Of a DNA stretch of 32,959 bases, positions 7,236 to 14,578 are shown one piece after another. Location: assembly GCA_018609665.1 (NCBI GenBank), contig JAHENN010000119.1:1-32959 (forward strand), in the 5' to 3' direction. The notes beneath the pieces were generated by a model, which did no database searches, was not told the DNA's origin, and saw nothing but the letters and a program-made list of their open reading frames with translations. The number at the start of each line of letters is the position of its first letter. Positions within the stretch are counted from its first letter, which is position 1. Made by a program: the position numbers and the translations under genes. This DNA comes from Haloarculaceae archaeon. Lineage in GTDB: Archaea > Halobacteriota > Halobacteria > Halobacteriales > Haloarculaceae.

Positions 7236-7251
7236 CAACGGGGCGCCGTTG
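7236..7251 (-). terminator. Possible hairpin after the uracil-DNA glycosylase gene
   Basis: CAACGG-GGCG-CCGTTG forms a 6-bp stem with a 4-base loop, starting 19 bases past the udg stop on the minus strand. No T-run follows, so a terminator role is uncertain. Confidence 0.3.
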
Positions 7252-7269
7252 CCTCCCGGCCGCCCCGGC

Positions 7270-7869
7270 TCAGAACTCTCCCAGGCGTGACTGCCCGTCG
7301 CCGCCGTCGTCGCCGACGAGGGCGACCGCCTCGTCCAGCGCCGCGCCGAACGGCTCCCGCTGTGAGGGGTCGTACAGCGTCGCCGCCGGATGGACGCAGA
7401 CGAGCACCCGTCGCGGCGCGCCGGCGACCCGGGCGTCGTGGAGCGTCCCGGCCTCCTTCGTGACCGCGACCGACCGCCCCAGCAGGTGTTCGGCCGGCAC
7501 CTTCCCCAGGGCGACGACCACCGCCGGGTCGACGGCGTCGAGTTCGGCCGCCAGGTGGTCGCGGCAGTTCTCCAGTTCGGCCGTCGTCGGGTCGCGGTTG
7601 TCCGGCGGGCGGCAGCGCACGCAGTTGACGATGCGGATGTCCCGGCGGGAGAGCCCGCGGTCCCGGAGGGCGTCGTCGAGCACCTCGCCCGACCGGCCGA
7701 CGAACGGCTCGCCCTGCTCGTCCTCGTTCTCGCCCGGCCCCTCGCCGACGAGACAGAGGTCGGCGTCGACCGGCCCCACGCCGTTGACGATGCGGCTCCG
7801 GTTGTCGCACAGCGCCGGACACCGCGTGCAGTCGTGGACGTCGATGTCGGCGTCGGCGTCGTCGCTCAT
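7270..7869 (-). CDS. Uracil-DNA glycosylase, family 4 (iron-sulfur)
   Basis: Removes uracil from DNA after cytosine deamination or dUMP incorporation. The 199-residue protein has the family 4 features. Four Cys suit a 4Fe-4S cluster: Cys14 and Cys17 (CTRC), Cys86 (CRPPDNRDPT) and Cys102. Active-site motif A is GEGPGENEDEQGEPFVGRSG at 42-61, and the His motif is VHPAATL with His160. No key residue is missing. It lies 24 bases downstream of the DUF99/endonuclease dU-type gene on the same strand, so the two are probably co-transcribed and share a role in uracil repair. The C-terminal 20 residues are a non-conserved tail. Confidence 0.93.
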   Translation of the reverse strand: MSDDADADIDVHDCTRCPALCDNRSRIVNGVGPVDADLCLVGEGPGENEDEQGEPFVGRSGEVLDDALRDRGLSRRDIRIVNCVRCRPPDNRDPTTAELENCRDHLAAELDAVDPAVVVALGKVPAEHLLGRSVAVTKEAGTLHDARVAGAPRRVLVCVHPAATLYDPSQREPFGAALDEAVALVGDDGGDGQSRLGEF

Positions 7870-7893
7870 ACGGGCCCGTGGAGCCGCGCCGGG

Positions 7894-8451
7894 TTAATCC
7901 CGCCGGAAGGCGTCGACCCGGCGGGCGGCCCGCTTCGCCACCCGGAGCGGCTCCGGCCGCCGGTCGTGGGTGAACGCCGCGACCGCGCGGTCGGCCGTCG
8001 CGTCGTCGGTGCCGACGCTGCGGACGTACAGTCCGTCGTCGAGCCGCCGCCGGTCCGGCAGCCCCTCGTAGACCTCGAGCCGGCGGTCCCGTTCCGGCGG
8101 GTCGAAGGCCGCCTCGATGGCGTCGGTCAGCCCCCCGCTGTCCTCGTAGCTGACGGCGACGACCGGCCGGTCGACCGCCGACGCGACCCGCCCGAGGTCG
8201 ACGACGTTGTACCACGCCGGCGCGACGCCGGCCAGGAAGAGAACGGCGACGTCCTCGCGGTCGAGCCGGCGCCAGCAGTCGATGACGGCGTCGGTCGCGT
8301 CGGTGCCGCCGACGGTGCACGTGCCGAAAACGAAGTCGTCGACCGTCCGGTCGACGCGGACGAGCGCACCCCCGAGCGTGCTGGTGGCGTCCTCGTCGTC
8401 GGTCCCGCGGTAGGACTCGGCGATTCCGAGGGCACGCCGCCCGGGCTTCAC
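7894..8451 (-). CDS. DUF99 (UPF0215) protein, endonuclease dU type
   Basis: A protein of 185 residues beginning VKPGRRALGIAESYRG. The family (DUF99) is archaeal, related in fold to endonuclease V, and has been described as an endonuclease acting at deoxyuridine. The core is recognisable: GIAESYR (first acidic strand), LGGALVRVDRTVDDFVFGTCTVGGTDATD, VAVLFLAGVAPAWYNVVDL and RPVVAVSYE. The start is GTG at 8451, two bases beyond the stop of the preceding DUF5786 gene, so the pair is tightly coupled. The longer frame upstream overlaps that gene and is rejected. A role in cleaving DNA at uracil is inferred from the family and from the neighbouring uracil-DNA glycosylase. Confidence 0.85.
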   Translation of the reverse strand: MKPGRRALGIAESYRGTDDEDATSTLGGALVRVDRTVDDFVFGTCTVGGTDATDAVIDCWRRLDREDVAVLFLAGVAPAWYNVVDLGRVASAVDRPVVAVSYEDSGGLTDAIEAAFDPPERDRRLEVYEGLPDRRRLDDGLYVRSVGTDDATADRAVAAFTHDRRPEPLRVAKRAARRVDAFRRD

Positions 8452-8452
8452 C

Positions 8453-8626
8453 TCACTCCCCCTTGATTTCCTCGAACGTCTCGAGCAGGTCCTCGCTGGA
8501 GGCGTCGTCGTACTCGAACTCCACCTCGCCGTCGTGGGCCGCAAGCGTCGAGTGGTCGCCTTCCTCAATGTCCGTGTCGAACTCCTGGTTTTCCTGTTCG
8601 GATTCGTCGTAGCTCCCGAATCCCAT
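8453..8626 (-). CDS. DUF5786-type small acidic protein, 57 residues
   Basis: Starts MGFGSYDESEQENQEFDTD and ends ETFEEIKGE. This matches a conserved small haloarchaeal family (DUF5786, sometimes labelled death domain-associated protein without real support). It is very acidic, soluble, without Cys, and probably partly disordered. It is the first gene of a minus-strand group with the DUF99 protein and the uracil-DNA glycosylase. The stop is followed after one base by the next GTG. A TATA box at 8654-8660 lies 31 bp upstream. Function unknown; the context links it loosely to DNA repair. Confidence 0.85.
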   Translation of the reverse strand: MGFGSYDESEQENQEFDTDIEEGDHSTLAAHDGEVEFEYDDASSEDLLETFEEIKGE

Positions 8627-8653
8627 GCTCGTGACGTGGTAACACCCACGTAG

Positions 8654-8660
8654 TCTTAAA
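8654..8660 (-). promoter_or_regulatory. TATA box of the DUF5786-DUF99-udg group
   Basis: TTTAAGA on the minus strand, centred 31 bp before the ATG at 8626. It is the only convincing promoter for the three genes. Confidence 0.6.
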
Positions 8661-8720
8661 CGCCACGCCGCCGCAGGCAGCCGCCAGACCTTTCAATTCG
8701 ACCCACACGGTGTGGAACGT

Positions 8721-8976
8721 ATGGTAGCGGACGGACCGACGGTCCGGGTCGGCCACCACGGCGGCGCGGGCGCCGACGGCCTCGCGACGGACGCCCGCTG
8801 TGTGCCCCGCCGCGTCGACAGCGACATCGGCGACGCAACTCGACCACGGCGCCGGCCTCGGCCTGTGGGTCGCCCGCTGGGTGCTCGAGGGCGTCGGCGG
8901 CCGCCTGCTGTTCGACGACGTCGACGAGGGGACCGTCGTCAGGCTCCGGCTCCGGCGGGCGGAGGCGTCAGCGTGA
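8721..8976 (+). pseudogene. Remnant of a histidine kinase ATPase domain
   Basis: The frame ending at the TGA at 8974-8976 encodes TQLDHGAGLGLWVARWVLEG and then GGRLLFDDVDEGTVVRLRLRR. This is the G2 box and terminal strands of a HATPase_c domain as found in haloarchaeal sensor kinases. The frame has no ATG, and going upstream meets a TAG at 8725. In a second frame, ATG at 8721 opens DGPTVRVGHHGG, which resembles the strand before the G1 box. The H box, N box and a proper ADDGPG motif are absent. I read this as a decayed 3' end of a kinase gene with a frameshift near 8833. It lies between the repair genes and an MBL hydrolase. Confidence 0.7.
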
Positions 8977-9001
8977 AGCCCGCGGCGGCCGACCCCCCGG
9001 C

Positions 9002-9613
9002 ATGGACGTCACCAACGTGACCGCCGGCGCGGAGTCGTTCACCTGCAACGCCTACCTTGTCGAGGGCGACCGCACGGCGCTGGTCGACGCCGGCGCCATG
9101 GAGGGCGTCGTCGACGTCGTCGGCGGTCGGGTCGACGACCTCGACGCCGTCGTGCTCACCCACCAGCACGGCGACCACGTCGCCCGGCTGGCGGCGGTGC
9201 TGGACGCCTTCGAGGCGCCGCTGTACGCCTTCGACGACCACCCCCGCCGGACGCACGAACTGGACGACGGCGACCAGGTCTTCCTCGGCGACGAGGCCTT
9301 CGACGTCGTCCACACGCCGGGCCACGCCGACGACCACGTCTCCCTTGTCTCCGGGGCGACGCTGTTCAGCGGCGACGTCGTCGTCCACGACGACGGCGCC
9401 TTCGACGACGGCAGCTTCGGCCGGACCGACATGGCCGGCCAGTCCCGCGAGCGGCTCATCGACAGCATCGAGACGCTGCTGGAGCGGATGCCCGACGACG
9501 TCGAACACATGTACGCCGGCCACGGCGGGACGTTCCACGGCGACGTCCGCGACGTCGTCGAGACGGCCCTGGAGCGGGCCGAGAAGCGCGAACCGAAGTA
9601 CCCCGACGAGTGA
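9002..9613 (+). CDS. Metallo-beta-lactamase-fold hydrolase
   Basis: A compact MBL-fold protein of 203 residues, glyoxalase II-like in size. Zinc ligands are visible: THQHGDH with His54, His56, Asp58 and His59; His108 in HTPGHADDH; Asp125 in FSGDVVVHD; and His174 in YAGHGG. The ligand set is complete for a dinuclear site. Such enzymes hydrolyse thioesters, lactones or related bonds in the cytoplasm; the substrate is not predictable here. The ATG at 9002 follows the kinase remnant by 25 bases. The gene converges on a Tat lipoprotein gene with only 3 bases between stop codons. Confidence 0.9.
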   Translation: MDVTNVTAGAESFTCNAYLVEGDRTALVDAGAMEGVVDVVGGRVDDLDAVVLTHQHGDHVARLAAVLDAFEAPLYAFDDHPRRTHELDDGDQVFLGDEAFDVVHTPGHADDHVSLVSGATLFSGDVVVHDDGAFDDGSFGRTDMAGQSRERLIDSIETLLERMPDDVEHMYAGHGGTFHGDVRDVVETALERAEKREPKYPDE

Positions 9614-9616
9614 CGG

Positions 9617-10489
9617 TCAGGACGGCGTCCCGGCGCCGGTGACCGTCACCGTCCGCTCGGCGGCGACGTGCCCGCGTAGCCGCAGCGCCACCGGCCCGTC
9701 CTCGCTCGTCGTGTACCGCGTGTCGAGCGACCGCCCGAGCGTGACCGTCTCGCCGGCCTCGACCGTCCGCTCCAGGAGGTGCGACTCGTCGTCGTCGGCG
9801 ATGCGCTCCGTCGGCCAGTACAGCGCCGCGAGGAACCGGCCGTCCGTCCCGGAGACGTTCCGCACGGTCACCGACGTCGACAGCGGCTCGCCCTGCTCGA
9901 CCTCCCCGGGCGCGTCGAAGGATTCCAGTTCGTAGCGCGGTTCCGGCGCGGCGAGCGTCCGCCGGGCCGTCTCGCCGAGCGGCCACGGGCCCGCGTCGCC
10001 GTCGTACCGTATCTCCGGGTCCGACGCCGACAGCGGCGAGGGGACGACGAACGCCAGCACCGCCGTCGTTCCCGGGCCGAACCCGCCGCCGCCGAGCGGC
10101 TGGCCCTTCCGGCCGGCGACGCTCCGGTTGAGCCCGCCGACGGTGTCGGGCAGCCCGGGGGCGTAGGCCTCGCCGCCGGCCGTGAATGTGAACTCCCCGG
10201 CCGTGGTGCCGGCCCCGGTGACGACGGACGCGACGACGTACTGGCGCCCCTCGGCGGCGAGGACGCCGCCGGACCCCATCGTCGACTCGTAGGAGACCGC
10301 CTTCCGGGCGCCGATGTCGGTGACCGCGACGCCGTCCGGCGGCGCCGTCGGCGTCTCCCGGCGGTCGGTCGGCGTCTCGCCGTCGGTCGGCGTCACGTTG
10401 CCGTCCGGCGCGTCGTCGCCCGACGTACACCCTGCCGTCGCGGCCAGCAGCGACCCGACGCCGGCGAGGTAGCTCCGTCTGGAGGGCAT
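9617..10489 (-). CDS. Tat lipoprotein with a beta-sandwich C-terminus, function unknown
   Basis: 290 residues. The N-terminus PSRRSYLAGVGSLLAATAG before Cys21 is a twin-arginine lipoprotein signal, followed by a Thr/Asp/Pro-rich linker of about 40 residues that may be O-glycosylated. The C-terminal part (YELESFDAPGEVEQGEPLS, SVTVRNVSGTDG, TVEAGETVTLGRSLDTRYT) looks like a CARDB-type beta-sandwich, common in haloarchaeal surface proteins. A start at 10513 would fall in the TATA box (10511-10518); the chosen ATG is 25 bp from that box, which fits a leaderless mRNA. It should sit on the outer face of the membrane. No enzyme motif is visible. Confidence 0.83.
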   Translation of the reverse strand: MPSRRSYLAGVGSLLAATAGCTSGDDAPDGNVTPTDGETPTDRRETPTAPPDGVAVTDIGARKAVSYESTMGSGGVLAAEGRQYVVASVVTGAGTTAGEFTFTAGGEAYAPGLPDTVGGLNRSVAGRKGQPLGGGGFGPGTTAVLAFVVPSPLSASDPEIRYDGDAGPWPLGETARRTLAAPEPRYELESFDAPGEVEQGEPLSTSVTVRNVSGTDGRFLAALYWPTERIADDDESHLLERTVEAGETVTLGRSLDTRYTTSEDGPVALRLRGHVAAERTVTVTGAGTPS

Positions 10490-10510
10490 CGTCGCGACGG
10501 ACGGCCGGAG

Positions 10511-10518
10511 CATAAAAG
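10511..10518 (-). promoter_or_regulatory. TATA box of the Tat lipoprotein gene
   Basis: CTTTTATG on the minus strand, centred about 25 bp before the ATG at 10489. It decides the start against the upstream ATG at 10513. Confidence 0.6.
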
Positions 10519-10554
10519 TCGGTACCGGAGGGTCAAACGGGCGTCGTACCCTCG

Positions 10555-10704
10555 CTACGCGGCGCGGCGTTCCTTGGCCTTCGGCCGGAGGTTCTTGTAG
10601 CCGCACTTCCGGCAGCTGTCGGCCCGCTCGGGGTTCCGGGCGTTGCAGCGCATGCAGATCATCTTCTCGAGGATGCGCTCTTCGGCCTCGTCGAACTTAG
10701 CCAT
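10555..10704 (-). CDS. rpl40e: Ribosomal protein L40e
   Basis: A 49-residue zinc-ribbon protein of the large ribosomal subunit. The family sequence is clear: MAKFDEAEERILEKMICMRC, then NARNPERADSCRKCGYKNLR and a basic tail ending RRAA. Zinc ligands are Cys17, Cys20, Cys31 and Cys34. Its basic C-terminus stands out among acidic neighbours, as expected for an rRNA-binding protein. A TATA box at 10730-10736 lies about 29 bp upstream, and a 5-bp dyad (GGCGG-TG-CCGCC, 10716-10727) lies between the box and the gene. The promoter is back to back with that of the enolase-like gene. Confidence 0.95.
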   Translation of the reverse strand: MAKFDEAEERILEKMICMRCNARNPERADSCRKCGYKNLRPKAKERRAA

Positions 10705-10729
10705 GTGAGAGGACAGGCGGTGCCGCCGC

Positions 10730-10736
10730 ATAAAGC
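10730..10736 (-). promoter_or_regulatory. rpl40e TATA box
   Basis: GCTTTAT on the minus strand, centred 29 bp before the rpl40e ATG. Confidence 0.6.
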
Positions 10737-10748
10737 TGACCGTTCGTG

Positions 10749-10754
10749 TTTATG
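10749..10754 (+). promoter_or_regulatory. TATA box of the enolase-like gene
   Basis: TTTATG, centred 27 bp before the ATG at 10779. It also contains the alternative upstream ATG, which is therefore unlikely to be used. Confidence 0.6.
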
Positions 10755-10778
10755 TCGCTCGCGCCCCACCGCCGGAGC

Positions 10779-11819
10779 ATGTACGACCGACTCGCCGGAC
10801 TGTCCCTCTCGGTCGACGAGTACACTCTGTCGGCCGCCTCGCTGGACACCTCGAGCGGCTTCACCCGCGTCTCGACGACCGTCGAACTCGCCGGCGGCGG
10901 CGAGACCGGCCGCGGCGAGGACGTGGGGTACGGGGCCGACGACCAGCGGCGCTTCCAGGAGCGGTACGGTGACGGCGGCCTCGACCTCGCCGGCGAGTAC
11001 ACCCTCGCGGGCTTCTCGGAGCATCTCGAAACCGTGGAGTTCTTTCCGGAGCCGCCGGAGAACGAGGCCGACCGCCACTACCGGCGGTGGGCCCTCGAGA
11101 GCGCGGCGCTCGATCTGGCGCTCCGGCAGGCCGACACGGACCTCGGGAGCGTTCTCGGGGAGACGTACGACCCCGTCCGGTTCGTGGTCAGCACGCGGCT
11201 GGAGTCGCCGGACCGCCTCGACGGGATACGCGCGGTCCACCCGGGTGTGGAGTTCAAGCTCGATCCGACGGACGAGTGGGACCGGCCGTTCGTCGAGGCC
11301 GTCGCCGAGCGCGGCGGCGTCCGGGTGCTGGACCTGAAGGGACGGTACGAGGGCACCGAGGTCGACGGCTCGGCCGACCCGGCGCTGTACCGCCGTCTCT
11401 TCGAGGCCTTCCCGGAGGCCGTCGTCGAGGACCCGGCGATGACCGAGGCGACCCGCCCGCTCGTCGAGGACGTCGCCGGGCGCGTCGCCTGGGACGTCCC
11501 GATAACCGGCGTCGAGAGCGTCGCGGCGCTGCCGTTCGAGCCGGAGTGGCTCAACATCAAGCCCTCGCGGTTCGGGACGGTGCGGTCGCTGCTCGGGACC
11601 GTCGAACACTGCCGGGAGCGGGACATCGAACTCTACGGCGGCGGCCAGTTCGAACTCGGCGTCGGCCGGGGGCAGATACAGGCGCTCGCGTCGCTGTTCT
11701 ACCCCACGGCGCCGAACGACGTCGCGCCGGGTGGCTACAACGCGGCAGCGCTGGCCGACGACCTGCCGACGAGCCCGCTGGAGCCGCCGGCCGATCTCTC
11801 CGGCTTCCGCTGGGGGTGA
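10779..11819 (+). CDS. Enolase-superfamily (mandelate racemase/MLE-like) protein
   Basis: 346 residues. The N-terminal capping domain (about 1-130) is followed by a barrel carrying superfamily-type markers: FKLDPTDEW (catalytic Lys region), VLDLKG (first metal Asp with Lys), VVEDPAM (second metal Glu), AWDVPITG (third acidic ligand) and LNIKPSRFG (second Lys strand). The terminal GGGQFELGVGRGQIQALASLF is the usual active-site loop and helix. These enzymes abstract a proton next to a carboxylate, for example in racemases, dehydratases and o-succinylbenzoate synthase. It does not look like the usual MenC, and no menaquinone or sugar-acid genes are nearby, so the reaction is unknown. Start chosen from the TATA distance. 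Confidence 0.8.
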   Translation: MYDRLAGLSLSVDEYTLSAASLDTSSGFTRVSTTVELAGGGETGRGEDVGYGADDQRRFQERYGDGGLDLAGEYTLAGFSEHLETVEFFPEPPENEADRHYRRWALESAALDLALRQADTDLGSVLGETYDPVRFVVSTRLESPDRLDGIRAVHPGVEFKLDPTDEWDRPFVEAVAERGGVRVLDLKGRYEGTEVDGSADPALYRRLFEAFPEAVVEDPAMTEATRPLVEDVAGRVAWDVPITGVESVAALPFEPEWLNIKPSRFGTVRSLLGTVEHCRERDIELYGGGQFELGVGRGQIQALASLFYPTAPNDVAPGGYNAAALADDLPTSPLEPPADLSGFRWG

Positions 11820-11848
11820 GCACCGGCCTGCGTCGCCGAGACGACGGC

Positions 11849-12346
11849 TCACTCCTCGGCGAGGTACTCCTCCTGGACGGCGACGACCGCCGCGGAGTCC
11901 GCACAGTCGGCGTACCGCCGCAGCGGCTCGTCGTTCAGCTCGAGGAACGTGTGGCCCCAGGTGAACTTGCCGAGGATTTCGGCGGCCCGCTCGCGGCGCC
12001 CGAGGATGCAGAGCGCGCCGGCGAACGCCTCGACGGTGTTGAGTCGGAACGGCGTCCCGTAGCTGACGGGGTTGGCGGCCACGAGGAAGGGCAGCGCGCG
12101 GTGGGGGCCGTCGAGCCGGAAGGCCTCGGCGTCGGCCGTCTTCCAGGAGCAGTCTAGCGCCACGAGCCGGTCGCCGGGCGGGTCGTCGGCCGGCGACAGC
12201 GCCACGTCGGCGTGGGGGTCCAGCACGACGCCGGCCGGCGTCGCCCGCGCCGAGCGGTGCAGCGCCGCCAGGTCGAACCGGGCGAGCTTCCGCGCCGAGC
12301 ACTTCTCGGGGTCGTCGTCGCCCTCGTAGCGGACGTGCAGGTCCAC
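11849..12346 (-). CDS. tsr3: Tsr3, rRNA aminocarboxypropyltransferase (DUF367)
   Basis: 165 residues. Tsr3 transfers the 3-amino-3-carboxypropyl group of S-adenosylmethionine to a modified uridine/pseudouridine in small-subunit rRNA late in ribosome assembly. Family motifs are present: an N-terminal DPEKCSARKLARF, VALDCSWK, RALPFLVAANPVSYGTPFRL (RLNTVEAFAGAL follows) and WGHTFLELN. The start is GTG at 12346; an ATG is not available without extending into the divergent gene's promoter. A weak TATA (GGCTTTTCC on the minus strand near 12370-12378) is 28 bp upstream. It is divergent from a SnoaL-like gene and converges on the enolase-like gene. Confidence 0.93.
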   Translation of the reverse strand: MDLHVRYEGDDDPEKCSARKLARFDLAALHRSARATPAGVVLDPHADVALSPADDPPGDRLVALDCSWKTADAEAFRLDGPHRALPFLVAANPVSYGTPFRLNTVEAFAGALCILGRRERAAEILGKFTWGHTFLELNDEPLRRYADCADSAAVVAVQEEYLAEE

Positions 12347-12426
12347 GGCCGTCGTTGGCCGCCGGCACGGAAAAGCCGCTCGCGGCCCGCCGCCGGATAC
12401 TTCGGCGCCGCGGTCCTACCTCGCGC

Positions 12427-12756
12427 ATGGACGGTTCCGAGGCGGCCCGCGAGTACTACCGCGCCATCGACGAGGACGACTACGCGGCGCTGTCGGCGCT
12501 TCTCGTCGACGACTTCGTCCACGAGCGGCCGGACCGGACGGTCGAAGGCCGGGAGGCGTTCGTCTCGTTCATGCGCTCCGGCCGGCCGGAGACCGACACC
12601 GAACACGTCCTCGATGCGGTGTACGAGAGCGGCGACCGGGTGGCCGCCGAGGGGCGGCTGCTCCGGTCGGACGGCACCGAGTGGTTCGGCTTCGTCGACG
12701 TCTTCGTCGTCGACGACGACGTCAGGCGGCTGCGGACCTACACCGACGGCGGCTGA
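12427..12756 (+). CDS. SnoaL/NTF2-like protein
   Basis: 109 residues forming a single cone-shaped alpha+beta barrel: helix AREYYRAIDEDDYAALSALLVDDFVHERPD, then FVSFMRSGRP, VAAEGRLLRSDG, and the closing strand FVDVFVVDDDVRRLRTYTD. The fold is used by small isomerases, cyclases and binding proteins; no catalytic set can be assigned here. It is soluble and cytoplasmic. The ATG at 12427 is about 28 bp after a weak TATA-like GGATACTTC. It is divergent from tsr3 with an 80-bp gap. Confidence 0.82.
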   Translation: MDGSEAAREYYRAIDEDDYAALSALLVDDFVHERPDRTVEGREAFVSFMRSGRPETDTEHVLDAVYESGDRVAAEGRLLRSDGTEWFGFVDVFVVDDDVRRLRTYTDGG

Positions 12757-12800
12757 CCCGCGCTGACCGTCCGCCGCCGACCGCGAACGCCGCCGGAGTC

Positions 12801-12810
12801 AGTCTTATTC
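12801..12810 (+). promoter_or_regulatory. TATA box of the membrane zinc-ribbon gene
   Basis: GTCTTATTCC, centred 27 bp before the ATG at 12833. Confidence 0.5.
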
Positions 12811-12832
12811 CCGCCGACGCCGTACTACACGC

Positions 12833-13075
12833 ATGGCTCCCTGGGAGGCGCTCGCGGCGTACGCGCTCATCCTCGTGGCGGCGGCGCTGCTCGGGTGGCT
12901 CCCGTTCCGGGTTCTCGAGTACATCTCCATCGTCGACCGGCTGGACGCGGCCGACGCGGTCAGCGGCCGGCGCGTCTCCGACTCCCGGGTGACGTGTCCC
13001 GGCTGCGGGGCGGTCAACGAGACCGGCTACGACCGCTGTGGCTCCTGCGGCGGCCGGCTGCTCGTCGACGACTGA
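12833..13075 (+). CDS. Membrane-anchored zinc-ribbon protein, 80 residues
   Basis: One transmembrane helix (about residues 5-26, AALAAYALILVAAALLGWLP region), a short linker, and a C-terminal zinc ribbon with CPGC at 55-58 and CGSC at 69-72. This layout occurs in small haloarchaeal membrane proteins of unknown role (DUF7577-like). The ribbon should face the cytoplasm. It ends 9 bases before the convergent serS stop. No enzymatic function can be proposed. Confidence 0.8.
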   Translation: MAPWEALAAYALILVAAALLGWLPFRVLEYISIVDRLDAADAVSGRRVSDSRVTCPGCGAVNETGYDRCGSCGGRLLVDD

Positions 13076-13084
13076 CGGCGCCGG

Positions 13085-14458
13085 CTACCCGTCGCCGACG
13101 GCCGACTCGCCGACCTCCTCGCCGCCGTCGATGCGCTCGATTCCGCCCATGTACGGCCGCAGCGGCTCCGGCACGGTGACGGTGCCGTCGTCGTTCTGGT
13201 AGTACTCCATGATCGCGACGACGACCCGCGGCACCGCGACGCCGGAGCCGTTCAGCGTGTGGAGGTACTCCGCCGATTCGTGTTCCTCGGGGCGGTACTG
13301 GATGCTCGCCCGGCGCGCCTGGAACGCCTCGAAGTTCGACACCGACGACACCTCCAGCCACCGGCCGCCGGCGTCGGGTCCGTCGGACATGTCGTCGGCC
13401 GGCGCCCACACCTCGACGTCGTACTTCTTCGCCTGCGTGAACCCCATGTCGCCGGTGCACATCTCCAGCACGCGGTAGGGGAGTCCGAGCCGCTCGAGCA
13501 CCGTCGTCGCCTCCCCGACCAGCCCCTCCAAGCGGTCGTAGCTGTCCGCCGGGCGGACGAAGTTCACGAGTTCGACCTTGTTGAACTGGTGGACGCGGAC
13601 GATGCCGCGGGTCTCGGTGCCGTGTTCGCCGGCCTCCCGCCGGAAGTTCGGCGAGTAGGCGACGTGCTTGATCGGCAGGTCGTCGTCCAGCAGTATCTCC
13701 CCGCGGTACATGTTGGTGACCGGCACCTCGGCGGTCGGCAGCAGCCAGAGGTCGTCGTCGTCGTACGGCTCCTCGTTGGCGCCGCCGAGCCGGTAGGCGT
13801 CCTCGACGAACTTCGGGAACTGGCCGGTGCCGCGCATCGACGCCGAGTTGACCGGAACCGGCGGGAAGACGTCGGTGTAGCCGTGCTCGGTCCGGTGGAG
13901 GTCGAGCATGAACTGCACGAGGGCGTGCTCGAGGCGGGCGCCCTCGCCTTTCGCGACGTAGAAGCCGCCGCCGGCGACCTTCGCGCCGCGGTCGAAGTCC
14001 AGCACGTCCAGCTCCTCGCCGAGGTCGTAGTGCGGGACGACCGGGTCGGGCAGCCCGCGGCGGTCCTCGAGGCCCCACCGTCGGACCTCGACGTTGTCGG
14101 ACTCGTCGTCGCCGACCGGCGCGTCGGGGTGGGGGACGTTCGGCAGCTCGAGCAGCCGTTCCTCGAGTTCGGCCTCCAGCTCGTCGGCCCGCTCCTCGAC
14201 GGCCGCCAGCTCCTCCTTCAGCTCCTGGGAGCGCTCGATGGCTTCCGCGGCGGCTTCCTCGTCGCCCTCGCGTTTGAGCTCGCCGATCTCGCCGGAGACC
14301 TCGTTTCGCCGCCGCCTGAGGTCGTCGCCCTCGGCCTTCAGCTCCCGCCACTCCTCGTCCACCTCGAGGAGCCGCTCGAGATCGACGTCGACGCCCTTCG
14401 TCTCGAGGGCGCGGCGGACCTCCTCGGGGTTGTCCCTGACGAACTGCCTGGACAGCAT
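13085..14458 (-). CDS. serS: Seryl-tRNA synthetase
   Basis: Class II aminoacyl-tRNA synthetase of 457 residues that charges tRNA-Ser (and tRNA-Sec where present). The N-terminal coiled-coil arm (about residues 30-105, KAEGDDLRRRRNEVSGEIGE and following) binds the long variable arm of the tRNA. The core has motif 1 (YTDVFPPVPVNSASMRGTGQ), TAEVPVTN, motif 2 (SPNFRREAG) and motif 3 (LNGSGVAVPRVVVAIMEYY). It is the common bacterial-type SerRS, not the rare methanogen form. The ATG at 14458 gives the normal N-terminus; upstream in-frame extensions are not conserved-looking. A poor TATA (GACTTTGCC, minus strand) lies 27 bp upstream. Confidence 0.97.
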   Translation of the reverse strand: MLSRQFVRDNPEEVRRALETKGVDVDLERLLEVDEEWRELKAEGDDLRRRRNEVSGEIGELKREGDEEAAAEAIERSQELKEELAAVEERADELEAELEERLLELPNVPHPDAPVGDDESDNVEVRRWGLEDRRGLPDPVVPHYDLGEELDVLDFDRGAKVAGGGFYVAKGEGARLEHALVQFMLDLHRTEHGYTDVFPPVPVNSASMRGTGQFPKFVEDAYRLGGANEEPYDDDDLWLLPTAEVPVTNMYRGEILLDDDLPIKHVAYSPNFRREAGEHGTETRGIVRVHQFNKVELVNFVRPADSYDRLEGLVGEATTVLERLGLPYRVLEMCTGDMGFTQAKKYDVEVWAPADDMSDGPDAGGRWLEVSSVSNFEAFQARRASIQYRPEEHESAEYLHTLNGSGVAVPRVVVAIMEYYQNDDGTVTVPEPLRPYMGGIERIDGGEEVGESAVGDG

Positions 14459-14578
14459 TTCCCGGCGGTTCGCCGCGGCCGGGCAAAGTCGTGTCGGTGC
14501 CGTGAGGGTGCGTGACCCCGAGACGGCGACCAGAGAGGTGACGACAGACCGAAGTGGGGGGCCGGCGTTGCCCCGCGC

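Noticed and set aside
8626..8649. N-terminal extension of the DUF99 gene to a start at 8649
   Set aside because: The added residues are Ser/Thr/Arg-rich shadow sequence of the overlapping DUF5786 gene. The GTG at 8451 gives the family N-terminus.
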